Positions 7,450-21,391 of a DNA stretch of 64,000 nt are shown here, piece after piece. Below the pieces are notes generated by a model. That model had not been told where the DNA came from, searched no databases, and saw nothing but the letters and a program-made list of their open reading frames with translations. The stretch is taken from NCBI RefSeq assembly GCF_001524445.2, contig NZ_CP013418.1, positions 806,001-870,000 of the forward strand. Direction: 5' to 3'. Source of the stretch: Burkholderia savannae (lineage in GTDB: Bacteria > Pseudomonadota > Gammaproteobacteria > Burkholderiales > Burkholderiaceae). Both the position numbers and the translations under genes were made by a program. Every line of letters begins with the position of its first letter. Within the stretch, counting starts at the first letter, position 1.

Positions 7450-8817
7450 ATGCCCAAGCGTATCTTCGCCGCACTCGTGTCGGCCGCGATCGCGGCGTCG
7501 GCGGTGCAGGCGCAAGCGCAGTCCGCACCGCCCGCCGTCGCGCCCGGCCGGCCGGCCGCCATGCCCGCCGACGCCGGCGCGCCTTCCGCGCCGACGCCGC
7601 CCGCGTCCACCGCCGAGTCCGCCGCCGCCCCGCCCGCGCTGTCGCTCGACGACGCGCTGAACCTCGCCGCGGCGAACAACCCGCTGCTCAAGAGCGCGCA
7701 ATCCGACGCCGATGCGTCCGTCGGCGCGCTCGTCCAGGCGGGCGCGCGGCCGAATCCAAGCGTGTCGCTCCTGCAGGAAGGCTTCGAGCGGCAGGAGCGG
7801 ACGACGACCGGCCTCGTCAACCAGACGATCGAGCTGGGCGGCAAGCGGCGCTCGCGCGTCGACGCCGCATCGTACGGCCGCGAGTTCGCGCTCGCGTCGC
7901 TCGACGGCCGCGCGAGCGCGCTGCGCGCCGATGTGACGAGCGCGTTCTACGGCCTGCTCGCCGCGCAGCGTCAGTTGCAGGTCGCCGAGGAATCCGCGGC
8001 GATCGCCGCGCGCTCGGCCGACATGGCGGACAAGCGCGCGCGAGCCGGCAAGGTGTCGCCCGTCGAGGCGACGAAGGCGCGCGTCGCGCAGACGGCCGCG
8101 CAGATCGAGCTGTCGAACGCGCAGACGCGCGTGACGGCGGCGCTCGCGCGGCTCGCCAACGTGACGGGCAGCGCCCTCGTGCGCGAGCGCGCCGCGTCGG
8201 GCGACCTCGATGCGCTGCCCACCGTCGAGCCGTTGCCGCAATTGCTCGGACGGCTCGACGACGCGCCGCTCTCTCGCGCGGCGAAGGCCGCCATGCTGCG
8301 CACGAACGCGCAGATCGCGATCGAGCGCGCGAAGCGCGTGCCGGACATCACCGTGAGCGCGGGCGTCAAGCGCGTCGTCACGGGCGGCGCGCCGGACAAT
8401 CAAGCAGTCGTCGGCATATCCATTCCGCTGCCGCTGTTCGATACGAACAAGGGCGCGATTCTCGAAGCGGTCCACAAGGCCGCGAAGGCGAGCGCCGATT
8501 TCGACGCCGAGCGCGCGCGCCTGCGGCTCGATCTCACGCAGGCCTACGCGAACTTCGAGCGCTCGACGAACGAAGCGCGGCGGCTGAAGGCCGACGTGCT
8601 GCCGGCCGCGCGGCAATCGCTCGACGCGATGTCGCGCGGCTACCAGCTCGGCAAGTTCAGCTTCCTCGACGTGCTCGACGCACAGCGCACGCTGTTCGAC
8701 GCGCAGTCGCGCTACGTGCTGGCGCTCGCCGACGCGCACCAGTCGTACGCGGACATCGATCGCCTCGTCGGCGCGCCGTCGCGCGACGCGTCCCGCCCCC
8801 TCGCCCAACTTCGCTGA
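7450..8817 (+). CDS. czcC: CzcC-type outer-membrane efflux protein
   Basis: A 455-residue TolC/OEP-family protein with a signal peptide (cleaved near VQAQA) and an Ala/Pro-rich linker to about residue 65. It then has the two repeated efflux-protein halves. In the first, SLDDALNLAAANNPLLKSA opens the coiled-coil hairpin. In the second, RLRLDLTQAYANFERS and the LGKFSFLDVLDAQRTLFDA motif are visible. It forms the outer-membrane channel of the CzcCBA heavy-metal efflux complex. It is followed 24 bases later by czcB. The operon promoter with its box lies directly upstream. Confidence 0.88.
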   Translation: MPKRIFAALVSAAIAASAVQAQAQSAPPAVAPGRPAAMPADAGAPSAPTPPASTAESAAAPPALSLDDALNLAAANNPLLKSAQSDADASVGALVQAGARPNPSVSLLQEGFERQERTTTGLVNQTIELGGKRRSRVDAASYGREFALASLDGRASALRADVTSAFYGLLAAQRQLQVAEESAAIAARSADMADKRARAGKVSPVEATKARVAQTAAQIELSNAQTRVTAALARLANVTGSALVRERAASGDLDALPTVEPLPQLLGRLDDAPLSRAAKAAMLRTNAQIAIERAKRVPDITVSAGVKRVVTGGAPDNQAVVGISIPLPLFDTNKGAILEAVHKAAKASADFDAERARLRLDLTQAYANFERSTNEARRLKADVLPAARQSLDAMSRGYQLGKFSFLDVLDAQRTLFDAQSRYVLALADAHQSYADIDRLVGAPSRDASRPLAQLR

Positions 8818-8841
8818 ACCCATTTCACTGAAGAACTCGCC

Positions 8842-13609
<4,768 letters not shown>

Positions 13610-13615
13610 AACCAG

Positions 13616-14299
13616 ATGCGAATACTGATAGTGGAAGACGAGCCGAAGACGGGCATGTATCTGCGCAAGGGGCTGACCGAAGCGGGCTTCATCGCGGACT
13701 GGGTCGATGACGGCGTGACGGGCCTGCATCAGGCCGAAACCGAGGAGTACGACCTGATCATCCTCGACGTGATGCTGCCGGGCCACGACGGCTGGACCGT
13801 GCTCGAGCGGCTGCGCCGCGAGCACTCGACGCCCGTGCTGTTCCTCACCGCGCGCGACGACGTCGGCGACCGCGTGAAGGGGCTCGAGCTGGGCGCCGAC
13901 GATTACGTCGTCAAGCCGTTCGATTTCGTCGAGCTCGTCGCGCGCGTGCGCTCGATCCTGCGCCGCGGGCAGGGGCGCGAATCGACGATCCTCAAGATCG
14001 CCGATCTCGAGCTCGACCTCACGCGGCGCAAGGCGACCCGCCAGGGCGACGTCGTGCTGCTGACCGCGAAGGAATTCGCGCTGCTGTGGCTGTTGATGCG
14101 CCGCGAAGGCGAGATCCTGCCCCGTGCGACGATCGCGTCGCAGGTGTGGGACATGAATTTCAACAGCGACACGAACGTCGTCGACGCGGCGATCCGCCGG
14201 CTGCGCTCGAAAATCGACGACGCATACGAGCCCAAGCTGATCCATACGGTGCGCGGGATGGGCTACGTGCTCGAAGTGCGGAGCGCGCCGAGCCGATGA
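13616..14299 (+). CDS. irlR: IrlR, OmpR-family response regulator
   Basis: A 227-residue response regulator of the CopR/CzcR branch. The receiver domain has the acidic pair in VEDEP, the phospho-acceptor D51 in [10 protein letters not shown], and K100 in VVKPFD. The C-terminal winged helix shows [18 protein letters not shown] and the recognition region [15 protein letters not shown]. It matches the irlR product of B. pseudomallei, first found as part of a locus affecting invasion of epithelial cells and resistance to heavy metals. It starts six bases after czcA and overlaps irlS (ATGA). It is the obvious candidate to bind the boxes described around this cluster. Confidence 0.9.
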   Translation: MRILIVEDEPKTGMYLRKGLTEAGFIADWVDDGVTGLHQAETEEYDLIILDVMLPGHDGWTVLERLRREHSTPVLFLTARDDVGDRVKGLELGADDYVVKPFDFVELVARVRSILRRGQGRESTILKIADLELDLTRRKATRQGDVVLLTAKEFALLWLLMRREGEILPRATIASQVWDMNFNSDTNVVDAAIRRLRSKIDDAYEPKLIHTVRGMGYVLEVRSAPSR

Positions 14300-15687
14300 T
14301 CAAGCGCCTGTTGCCCCGTACGCTGCGCGCGCGCCTGACGGCGCTCATCATCCTGTCGACCGCGGCGACGCTCGCGCTGAGCGGCATCGCGCTCTACAGC
14401 GCGCTGCACAATCGGCTGGCCGGCATGTCGTCGTACGAAATGTCGGCGACGCTCGCGGCGATGCGCACGCATCTCGTGAACGTGCGAAGCGTCGACGAAA
14501 TTCCGCGCAAGTCGGATCTGTGGATCGATCAGCTGCACGGCCATCAGAATCTGGATCTGGCGATCTACGGCGCAGACGGTCGGATGCTGTTCGCGACGCG
14601 CGGCTTCGTCGCGACGCAGCCCGCGCTCGGCGCGCCGCAAGCGCGCGTGCCGGCGAGCGCGACGCACGCCGGCACGACTTACAGCTATCTCGCGGGCGAC
14701 GCGCCGCTTCGCGACGCCAACCGGACGGCGCGCATCGTCGTCCAGTACGACGGCAGGAACGATCACGCGCTGCTGCGCGCGTATGCGTACACGGTGGTGG
14801 TGATCGAGGTGCTCGCCGTCGCGCTGACCGCGGCGCTCGCGTACGGCATCGCGATGCTCGGCCTGAGCCCGCTGCGCCGGCTCGTCTCGCGCGCCGAGCA
14901 GATGTCGTCGAGCCGGCTCGCGCATCCGCTGCCGGAGCTCCACACGTCGGGCGAGCTCAAGGAGATGGAGCATGCGTTCAACGGCATGCTCAAGCGGCTC
15001 GACGAATCGTTCGTACGCCTGAGCCAGTTCTCGTCGAATCTCGCGCACGACATGCGCACGCCGCTCACGAATCTGCTCGCCGAAGCGCAGGTCGCGCTAT
15101 CGAAGCCGCGCACGGCCGACGAATATCGCGACGTGATCGAATCGAGCATCGACGAATATCAGCGCCTGTCGCGGATGATCGAGGACATGCTGTTCCTCGC
15201 GCGCTCGGACAACGCCGAGAGCCATCTGGCGATCCGCACGCTCGACGCGGCCGCGGAGGCCGAGCGCGTCGCCGGCTACTACGAGCCGATGGCGGAGGAC
15301 GCGGAGGTGAATATCGTCGTGCGCGGGCAAGCGGCCGTGCAGGCGGACGCGCTCCTCTATCACCGCGCGCTCAGCAACCTGATCAGCAATGCGCTCAATC
15401 ACGCGCCGCGCGGCTCGACGATCACGATCGAATGCCGGCAGGCGGGCGGTGCGACGACGATCAGCGTTTCGGATACGGGCCGCGGGATCGAGCCGCAGCA
15501 TCGCGAGCGGATCTTCGAGCGGTTCTACCGCGTCGATCCGGCGCGGCACAATTCGGCGTCGGGCACGGGGCTCGGCCTCGCGATCGTCCGCTCGATCATG
15601 GACAACCACGGCGGCGCGTGCGGCGTCGACAGCGAGCCGCACGTGCGCACCACGTTCTGGCTCACGTTCCCCGCGCACGCGGCCTGA
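14296..15687 (+). CDS. irlS: IrlS, heavy-metal sensor histidine kinase
   Basis: A 463-residue sensor kinase of the CusS/CzcS type. TM1 lies at about residues 14-36, with a periplasmic sensor domain of about 125 residues, TM2 at about 165-188, and HAMP to about 241. The H-box is [15 protein letters not shown] (phosphorylated H251). N-box [12 protein letters not shown]1 DTGRGIEP and G2 GTGLGLAIV are all intact. The periplasmic part contains two His in LHGHQN but no obvious metal-binding cluster. The protein is encoded immediately after its regulator, last in the czc operon, and is followed by a hairpin. Confidence 0.9.
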   Translation: MIKRLLPRTLRARLTALIILSTAATLALSGIALYSALHNRLAGMSSYEMSATLAAMRTHLVNVRSVDEIPRKSDLWIDQLHGHQNLDLAIYGADGRMLFATRGFVATQPALGAPQARVPASATHAGTTYSYLAGDAPLRDANRTARIVVQYDGRNDHALLRAYAYTVVVIEVLAVALTAALAYGIAMLGLSPLRRLVSRAEQMSSSRLAHPLPELHTSGELKEMEHAFNGMLKRLDESFVRLSQFSSNLAHDMRTPLTNLLAEAQVALSKPRTADEYRDVIESSIDEYQRLSRMIEDMLFLARSDNAESHLAIRTLDAAAEAERVAGYYEPMAEDAEVNIVVRGQAAVQADALLYHRALSNLISNALNHAPRGSTITIECRQAGGATTISVSDTGRGIEPQHRERIFERFYRVDPARHNSASGTGLGLAIVRSIMDNHGGACGVDSEPHVRTTFWLTFPAHAA

Positions 15688-15776
15688 CCGGCTGCGTCGC
15701 GCGACGCGGCGCAGCGCGCGGCCCCTGCGGCCCCCACTTCGGCCCCTACGGCCGCTATCGGGTGCGCGGGGTGCGT

Positions 15777-15795
15777 GGCCCGCGCGACGCGGGCC
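15777..15795. terminator. Hairpin between irlS and the convergent DUF4148 gene
   Basis: A perfect 8-bp stem GGCCCGCG / CGCGGGCC with loop CGA. It has no T-tract and is placed to end both convergent transcripts. Confidence 0.5.
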
Positions 15796-15819
15796 GCGCA
15801 CGCGTCGATGGTCCGCGCA

Positions 15820-16092
15820 TCAGCGCGCAACCGTGCGGTCATGCTGATCGAGCGCCACGTTCGTCTTGCCGCCGTGAACCGAGATCGCATGCAACTGCTT
15901 GTTGCGCTCGACGAGCGCCGGGCTCGGCGGATAGTCGTTCTTCCCCGCGGGCACGATGCCTTCGTGCTGCGCGCGGATCAGCTCCTGCCGGACTTCGGCG
16001 CGCGTCTTGCCTTGCGCGAATGCGGCGGGCGCGACGGCCAGCGTCGTCAGTGCCGCGGCGGCGGCCCATGTCATGAGTTTTGTCGTGTTCAT
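15820..16092 (-). CDS. DUF4148 exported protein
   Basis: A 90-residue protein with a signal peptide (MNTTKLMTW, then an Ala-rich core, cleavage after AFAQG). The mature domain is typical of DUF4148, a family abundant in Burkholderia: TRAEVRQELIRAQHEGIVPAGKNDYPPS. These small periplasmic proteins often accompany metal or stress two-component systems; function is unknown. A copy of the putative IrlR box lies 76-100 bases upstream, with a -10-like CAAAGT at the same spacing as in the czc promoter. Confidence 0.85.
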   Translation of the reverse strand: MNTTKLMTWAAAAALTTLAVAPAAFAQGKTRAEVRQELIRAQHEGIVPAGKNDYPPSPALVERNKQLHAISVHGGKTNVALDQHDRTVAR

Positions 16093-16167
16093 CGTTCGTT
16101 CTCCATCGAGTTGATCACTGTCGTGCGACAGTAGCCTCCACTTTGAACGCCGAACGGTACGCGGCCA

Positions 16168-16192
16168 TGAGCGCGAGATGACAAATTCGTCA
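16168..16192 (-). promoter_or_regulatory. Putative IrlR box 3
   Basis: Reading the minus strand: TGACG-AATT-TGTCA (16192-16179), eight bases, then TCA (16170-16168). It has one mismatch in the first half-site. CAAAGT begins 47 bases from the box start. The downstream gene is the DUF4148 protein. Confidence 0.55.
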
Positions 16193-16234
16193 TCCGCGCC
16201 GTGCTCGGAATCGAGCGTGCGCGACGCGCGCGCA

Positions 16235-16259
16235 TGACGAAAATTTCACGTTCGCGTCA
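16235..16259 (+). promoter_or_regulatory. Putative IrlR box 4, in front of the candidate small RNA
   Basis: TGACG-AAAA-TTTCA at 16235-16248, then CGTTCGCG and TCA at 16257-16259. The segment aligns closely with the czcC box. TAGCAT at 16282-16287 is 47 bases from the box start, the same hexamer as in the czc promoter. Confidence 0.55.
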
Positions 16260-16293
16260 GCGTGGCGCTGTGTCGATCCTTTAGCATCTGTAT

Positions 16294-16424
16294 TCCAAGA
16301 TCGCCGATCAGACGAGATTGGACCGAGGCGCTTGGTTCCCCCCCTCGAGCACGCGAGGCGCATTGGCACCAGCAGGTGCCGTCGCACTTATGCCGGACAG
16401 TCTCCCCCTGTCCGGCATTTTTTT
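16294..16424 (+). ncRNA. Candidate small RNA with intrinsic terminator
   Basis: Downstream of box 4 and its TAGCAT -10, about 130 bases lack a convincing reading frame but fold into three successive hairpins. They are CCTCG/CGAGG at 16343-16358, GGCACC/GGTGCC at 16365-16380, and a terminator stem of 11 perfect pairs at 16390-16418 followed by seven T. The terminator is the best intrinsic one in the window and there is no gene immediately upstream that needs it. The 5' end is inferred from the -10 position. It could instead be an attenuated leader of the lipoprotein gene at 16841. Confidence 0.55.
16390..16424 (+). terminator. Rho-independent terminator
   Basis: ATGCCGGACAG / CTGTCCGGCAT, 11 perfect base pairs with a 7-base loop (TCTCCCC), then a run of seven T at 16418-16424. 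Confidence 0.85.
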
Positions 16425-16549
16425 GCGCGCACACGTGGCAAGGGCGCGGCTTGCGGATGCGCGCCGCGCGTGTCGATCGGCGGCGACGCGAAGCGATCGG
16501 CGGCGCTTTCGCTTTCATGTTCACTTGCGTTCGCGTTTGCGCTTGCGTC

Positions 16550-16592
16550 TTCGGCGAAGGCCCGGCGTCGCGTTCGCCTGGCCTTCGCCGAA
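16550..16592. repeat. Perfect 13-bp inverted repeat
   Basis: TTCGGCGAAGGCC at 16550-16562 and its complement GGCCTTCGCCGAA at 16580-16592, separated by 17 bases. It lies between the candidate small RNA and the lipoprotein promoter. The rest of 16425-16658 holds no recognisable gene. Confidence 0.7.
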
Positions 16593-16658
16593 AGCGCTTT
16601 GCTTGGTTCTCCGATGCATCCGCATCGCTCACGTCGAACGCGTCTCGCCTCGCTTCGC

Positions 16659-16683
16659 CGACAACTTTGTCATGTTCGGATCA
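16659..16683 (+). promoter_or_regulatory. Putative IrlR box 5
   Basis: CGACA-ACTT-TGTCA at 16659-16672, then TGTTCGGA and TCA at 16681-16683. TCATGTTC / TCACGTCC form the 11-base direct repeat. CAACAT starts 47 bases from the box start. The next gene is the small lipoprotein at 16841. Confidence 0.55.
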
Positions 16684-16840
16684 CGTCCGCGCAGCGTCGC
16701 CCGCGCAACATGTGAGCACATCGAACGACGCGCTCCGCATCCGGCGATTCGCGCACCCGGCGGCCCGAACCGGCGCCGACGCGATCGCCTCGCAGCGAGC
16801 GCCGAATTCGAATCGAACGACATACGACAAGAGGAACATC

Positions 16841-17089
16841 ATGAAAGCGCCGATCATCGCAGTCGCGTTCGGCATCGCGCTGGCAGCCTGCGCCCCGCTT
16901 CGCCAGGATCTCCGGTCCGGCGAAGCGGGGCCATCCGTCGCATCGTCGAAGCCCGGCGACGACGGCGGCGTGAAACGCGAATCGCGACGCCCGGCGAACG
17001 AGGTCGTCGACTACGCCGGACGCCCGTGCGTCAATCAAACCCTGTACGTGAAGATGCATCCGTGCATCTTTCCGCGGTTGCAGCGCTGA
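16841..17089 (+). CDS. Small lipoprotein, unknown
   Basis: An 82-residue protein with a lipoprotein signal: MKAPIIAVAFGIALAAC, with lipobox LAAC and lipidated Cys17. The mature part is basic and ends in YAGRPCVNQTLYVKMHPCIFPRLQR, carrying two cysteines. No family is recognised. GAGGAAC is the SD. The preceding box suggests co-regulation with czc-irl. The location would be the periplasmic face of a membrane. Confidence 0.7.
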   Translation: MKAPIIAVAFGIALAACAPLRQDLRSGEAGPSVASSKPGDDGGVKRESRRPANEVVDYAGRPCVNQTLYVKMHPCIFPRLQR

Positions 17090-17417
17090 ACCGCCTGGCG
17101 CGTGCGGCGTACCGCACCGCACGGCGCGTCGCCGCACGCCGTCGCGAGCCGATGCACGAAGCGATGCGCTGGGCGACCGCCGCGCCGCGCGCCCATCCGA
17201 CGTCGCGCCGCGCGAACCGCCCGCGCGCGGCTTCTCCCCGATCTCCGGCCTCGAACCACGGCCGCTTCCCCGCTCCCCCTCGCTTGCCGCCCGGCCGCGT
17301 CGATTGCTTATCGCCTTGCGCTTCATAACGAATCGCAAACTGCTTCTTTGTGTTTTGCGGGCCTGCTTCGTATAACTGCGACTTCCCGTCCGAACCGCCC
17401 CGACCGAAGAGCATCCC

Positions 17418-18869
17418 TTGAGCACACTCGATCTCGACGCGCCGATCTCGACGCCGATCCGTTCCGCGAGCGACGTCTCGCGCCTCATCAACTCGTCGGG
17501 CTCGCGCTCCGGCCATGCGCGCGTGATCGTCCTGCTCGCGCTCGGCGGCGTGTTCCTCGACGCGTACGATCTGACGACGCTGTCGTACGGCATCCAGGAC
17601 GTGACTCGCGAATTCGCGCTGACGCCCGCGCTGAGCGGGCTCGTCAGCTCATCGATCATGATCGGCACGATTCTCGGCAGCCTGATCGGCGGCTGGTTCA
17701 CCGACAAGATCGGCCGCTATCAGGTGTTCATGGCCGACATGCTGTTCTTCGTCGTCGCGGCGATCGCCGCCGGGCTCGCGCCGAACGTGTGGGTGCTGAT
17801 CGCCGCGCGCTTCGTGATGGGGCTCGGCGTCGGCATCGATCTGCCGGTCGCGATGGCGTTCCTCTCCGAGTTCTCGAAGTTCAGCGGGCGCGGCAACAAG
17901 GCGTCGCGGCTCGCCGCGTGGTGCCCGATGTGGTACGCGGCGTCGTCCGTATGCTTCCTGATCGTGTTCGGGCTGTATTTCCTGCTGCCCGCCGAGCACG
18001 CGGGCTGGCTGTGGCGCGCGTCGCTGATCTTCGGCGCGGTGCCGGCGCTCGTCATCATCATGGTGCGCAGCCGCTACATGAACGAATCGCCGCTGTGGGC
18101 CGCGAATCAGGGCAAGCTGAGCGACGCCGCGCGCATCCTGCGCGAATCGTACGGAATCCGCGCGCATGCGGCCGACGACGACGCGCGCCCCGCGCCGACG
18201 CAGCCGCGCGTCAGCTTCCGCGAGCTGTTCAGGCAGCCGTATCTGCCGCGCACGCTCGTCGCGAGCGCGATGAATCTGTGCATTCCGTTCGAATACACGG
18301 CGATCGCGTTCTTCCTGCCGACGATCCTGTCGCAGTTCCTCGGCGCGGGCGTGTTCGAGACGATCGCCGCGACGCTCGCGCTCAACGTGCTGTTCGCGCT
18401 GACAGGCGGGCTGCTCGGGATGCGGCTCGCGTACCGACAGCCGTCGCGGCGCGTCGCGATCGCCGGCTTCGCGCTGCAAGTCGTCGCGCTCGTCGCGCTC
18501 GCGCTGCTCGGCCATCCGCAGACCGCGCTCGGGATCGGCGTCGCGGTGCTGATGCTCGGGCTGTGGCTCTTCGCCGAAGGCTTCGGCCCCGGCGCGCAGA
18601 TGATGATCTATCCGGCGTTGTCGTATCCGACGTCGATTCGCGGCACGGGGCTCGGCTTCGGGCGCTCGCTGACCGGTATCGGCAGCGCGTTCGCGCTCTT
18701 CGTGCTGCCGATTCTCAACGCGCGCCTCGGCACCGGGATGTTCTGGATCGTGTCGATCGCGGCGTTCGTGCCGATCGTGTTTCTGGCCGCGATTCGCTTC
18801 GAACCGACCGCGCGCGACGTCGATATCGATGTCGAAGGCGATCGCGAGATCGCGCGCGAAGCGGCGTAG
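17418..18869 (+). CDS. MFS transporter, sugar/aromatic-acid porter type
   Basis: A 483-residue major-facilitator protein with twelve predicted membrane segments. The N-terminal signature is LGGVFLDAYDLTTLSYG, and the loop 2-3 motif is GGWFTDKIGRYQVF. It has a large central loop (about residues 225-270) and the C-terminal RGTGLGFGRSLTGIGSA. Acidic residues in TM1 (DAYD) are typical of proton symporters for organic acids or sugars. The start appears to be TTG at 17418 with upstream AAGAG; the first in-frame ATG would lose TM1 and TM2. The substrate is not evident. The flavoprotein gene 550 bases downstream on the same strand may act on it. Confidence 0.85.
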   Translation: MSTLDLDAPISTPIRSASDVSRLINSSGSRSGHARVIVLLALGGVFLDAYDLTTLSYGIQDVTREFALTPALSGLVSSSIMIGTILGSLIGGWFTDKIGRYQVFMADMLFFVVAAIAAGLAPNVWVLIAARFVMGLGVGIDLPVAMAFLSEFSKFSGRGNKASRLAAWCPMWYAASSVCFLIVFGLYFLLPAEHAGWLWRASLIFGAVPALVIIMVRSRYMNESPLWAANQGKLSDAARILRESYGIRAHAADDDARPAPTQPRVSFRELFRQPYLPRTLVASAMNLCIPFEYTAIAFFLPTILSQFLGAGVFETIAATLALNVLFALTGGLLGMRLAYRQPSRRVAIAGFALQVVALVALALLGHPQTALGIGVAVLMLGLWLFAEGFGPGAQMMIYPALSYPTSIRGTGLGFGRSLTGIGSAFALFVLPILNARLGTGMFWIVSIAAFVPIVFLAAIRFEPTARDVDIDVEGDREIAREAA

Positions 18870-18887
18870 GCGATGTCGCCGCGCGGT

Positions 18888-18999
18888 GTTCGGTGTTCGG
18901 TGGTCGGTGTTCGGTGGTCGGTGTTCGGTGGTCGGTGTTCGGTGGTCGGTGGTCGACGTTCGGCGTTCGACGTTCGACGTTCGACGTTCGACGTTCGGC
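18888..18999 (+). repeat. Degenerate heptamer array (TCGRYGN)
   Basis: About fifteen consecutive 7-bp units. The first half alternates TCGGTGT/TCGGTGG and the second half is mostly TCGACGT. It begins just after the MFS stop. The remaining sequence to 19422 contains no gene I can support. Confidence 0.85.
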
Positions 19000-19422
19000 G
19001 CGACGGCACCGCGATGTGTTCGCGACATCCGGGGCGGCTGCCGTGGCGGTCCCGACTTCTTCGCGATGCCGCCATGACATCGCGCGATCCGCATGGGTCG
19101 AGCGTCGCTTACCGCCGCATCCGGCATTTCGGCGGCGTCATCTGCGATACGCGATACGCGATTCGTGCGGCGCATCGCCACACATCGCGATGCGCCGCAC
19201 ATGGCAAGCGCCCTACGGCGAACGATGCATGTGCATTCGCCGTCGATCGTCCGCGCGTCTGCGCCCTCAACGACGGCAACGCCCGGATGCGCGAAAGCCG
19301 GATCGCCGAACCGCCCGATGCCGCCCCGCCGCGCCCGATTTCTCGCCCGGGCGACGTACAACACGCAAGCCGCCCCACATCCGTCGAATCTCCTTTTCGA
19401 TCATTCACCCGAGGACCCAGCC

Positions 19423-20685
19423 ATGCCCCAGACACTTCCCGATCATCCGCTCTCGACCGGCACCGACTACGAAACGCTCGCGGCCCGCTTCCGCCCGATC
19501 TTCGCGCGCATCGCCGCAGGCGCGATCGAGCGCGACCGCACGCGCACGCTGCCGCACGAGCCGATTCGCTGGCTGAAGGAAGCCGGATTCGGCGCGGTGC
19601 GCGTGCCCGTGCAGGCGGGCGGCGCCGGCGCGTCGATTCCGCAGCTCTTTCGCTTGCTGATCGAGCTCGCCGCCGCCGACTCGAATCTGCCGCAGGCGCT
19701 GCGCGGCCACTTCGCGTTCGTCGAGGACGCGCTGAATGCGCCGCCCGGCCCCGCGCCGCAGGCATGGTTCGACCGCTTCGCGAGCGGCCAGCTCGTCGGC
19801 AACGCGTGGACCGAGGTCGGCGACGTCGCGCTCGGCGAAGTGAAGACGCGGGTGTCGAAACGCGACGGCCGCTGGATCGTCAACGGCGCGAAGTACTACA
19901 GCACCGGGGCGATCTTCGCCGACTGGATCGACGTCTACGCGCAGCGCGCCGACGACGGCAGCCCGGTGATCGCCGCGGTCGCCACGCATCAGGCCGGCGT
20001 GATCCGCGACGACGACTGGGACGGCTTCGGCCAGGCGACGACGGGCAGCGGCACGACGCGCTTCGTCGACGCGCACGTCGACGAAGCGCACGTGACCGAC
20101 TTCGCGCGGCGCTTCAAGTATCAGACCGCGTTCTATCAGCTGTTCCATCTCGCGACGCTCGCGGGCATCGGCCGCGCGGTCGAGCGCGACGCGAGCGCGC
20201 TCGTGCGCGAACGCAAGCGGATCTACAGCCACGGCAACGCGCCGCGCGTGAGCGACGATGCGCAGATCCTGCAGGTCGTCGGCGAGATCTCGGCGTGGGC
20301 GTATGCGGCCGAGGCGGTCGCGCTGCGCGCCGCGCAGCCGTCGCAACGCGCATACGAGGCCCGCTTCGGCGGCGACGCCGCCGCCGAGCACGATGCGAAC
20401 GTAGCGGCCGAGATCGAATCGGCGCAAGGGCAACTGGTCGTGTCGGAGCTGGTGCTGCGCGCGGCGACGCATCTGTTCGACGCGCTCGGCGCGTCGGCGA
20501 TCAGCTCGGCGAAGGCGCTCGATCGTCATTGGCGCAACGCGCGCACGGTCGCGTCGCACAATCCGCTCGTCTACAAGGCGCGGATCGTCGGAGACCGTGC
20601 CGTCAACGGAACCGAGCCGCCGTACGTATGGCAGATCGGCGCGGGGGCCGGCAAGCGAGAAGAAGAAAAGGAAAAGGCGGCGTGA
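19423..20685 (+). CDS. Acyl-CoA dehydrogenase-fold flavoprotein (SfnB/DszC-like)
   Basis: A 420-residue protein of the acyl-CoA dehydrogenase superfamily. It has an N-terminal helical domain (HEPIRWLKEAGFGAVRVPVQAGGAG), a middle beta domain with the FMN/FAD strand GNAWTEVGD and WIVNGAKYYSTGA, then a C-terminal helical domain. The pattern is closer to SfnB/DszC-type flavin monooxygenases used in sulfur or xenobiotic scavenging than to true beta-oxidation enzymes. The usual catalytic Glu near the C-terminal helix is not evident. The C-terminus ends in a charged KREEEKEKAA. ATG 19423 follows GAGGACCC. The neighbouring MFS transporter suggests uptake plus oxidation of a small organic compound. 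Confidence 0.78.
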   Translation: MPQTLPDHPLSTGTDYETLAARFRPIFARIAAGAIERDRTRTLPHEPIRWLKEAGFGAVRVPVQAGGAGASIPQLFRLLIELAAADSNLPQALRGHFAFVEDALNAPPGPAPQAWFDRFASGQLVGNAWTEVGDVALGEVKTRVSKRDGRWIVNGAKYYSTGAIFADWIDVYAQRADDGSPVIAAVATHQAGVIRDDDWDGFGQATTGSGTTRFVDAHVDEAHVTDFARRFKYQTAFYQLFHLATLAGIGRAVERDASALVRERKRIYSHGNAPRVSDDAQILQVVGEISAWAYAAEAVALRAAQPSQRAYEARFGGDAAAEHDANVAAEIESAQGQLVVSELVLRAATHLFDALGASAISSAKALDRHWRNARTVASHNPLVYKARIVGDRAVNGTEPPYVWQIGAGAGKREEEKEKAA

Positions 20686-20719
20686 CGCGCGCAGGCGCTG
20701 CGGCGTGCGCGCCGCGCAT

Positions 20720-20752
20720 GCCCGCCCGGCGCCCGTGCGGCGCCAGGCGGGC
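20720..20752. terminator. Compound hairpin between convergent genes
   Basis: Outer stem GCCCGCC / GGCGGGC (20720-20726 with 20746-20752) enclosing GGCGCC / GGCGCC (20728-20733 with 20739-20744). It has no T-tract and is placed between the flavoprotein gene and the convergent 107-residue gene. Confidence 0.5.
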
Positions 20753-20772
20753 CGATCGCTAGCGCCGCGCCG

Positions 20773-21096
20773 TCACGTATTGGAGCCGACGACGTTCAGC
20801 CCACCCGACCCGCTGAACGTCAGCGTGTTGTTGGTGTTCAGCACGTTGTCCCAGGTGCTGCCGCGCGCCGTCACGATCTGCGCGCCGTTCGAGAACGCGC
20901 CGTTCGCCGCCGACGTGATGACGAGCCCGTTCAGGTACGGATTCTGACTGTTGCCGTATTCGACCGTCTGCTTTCCGTTGGCAGCCAGCGATACGGTGAT
21001 CGTCGCGCCGGATTGGCTGGGATCGGAGCCCTGACGGGTCACCAGTTCGATGCTGAGCGGCAATCCACTTTGATTGACGAGATTCTTGTAAGCCAT
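20773..21096 (-). CDS. Hypothetical 107-residue beta-rich protein
   Basis: This protein starts MAYKNLVNQSGLPLSIELVTR and is rich in Asn, Ser, Thr and Gly with alternating hydrophobic residues, so an all-beta sandwich is likely. It contains no Cys, no signal peptide and no recognised motif. GGGAG six to seven bases before the ATG supports the start. It stands alone, on the opposite strand to its left neighbour. Composition resembles small lectin-like or inclusion proteins, but I assign no function. Confidence 0.65.
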   Translation of the reverse strand: MAYKNLVNQSGLPLSIELVTRQGSDPSQSGATITVSLAANGKQTVEYGNSQNPYLNGLVITSAANGAFSNGAQIVTARGSTWDNVLNTNNTLTFSGSGGLNVVGSNT

Positions 21097-21391
21097 GTCG
21101 CATCTCCCGAGGCGGGCCAGGTCATGGCGGCTGGCGGCGCCGGCCCGCCGGAGCGCGCCCCGCCAGTCCGTGAAGCCAGTACGAATACTAGGTCACATCG
21201 CCCGCGGCGCGAACCTAGCATTTCTGGTAGGTGTCCGAACGCGTCGCGCGCGAACCGGCAACGCGCGGGCGCGGCGTTTCGATTCGGATAGCGAGCGCCG
21301 GCCCGGCGCGCGGCCGGCGAAAAGATGAAACCGCGCGATGTCGATCGGCGCGATCGGCGCGATCGGGCCGGCCGATGCGCGCCTGCGCGCA

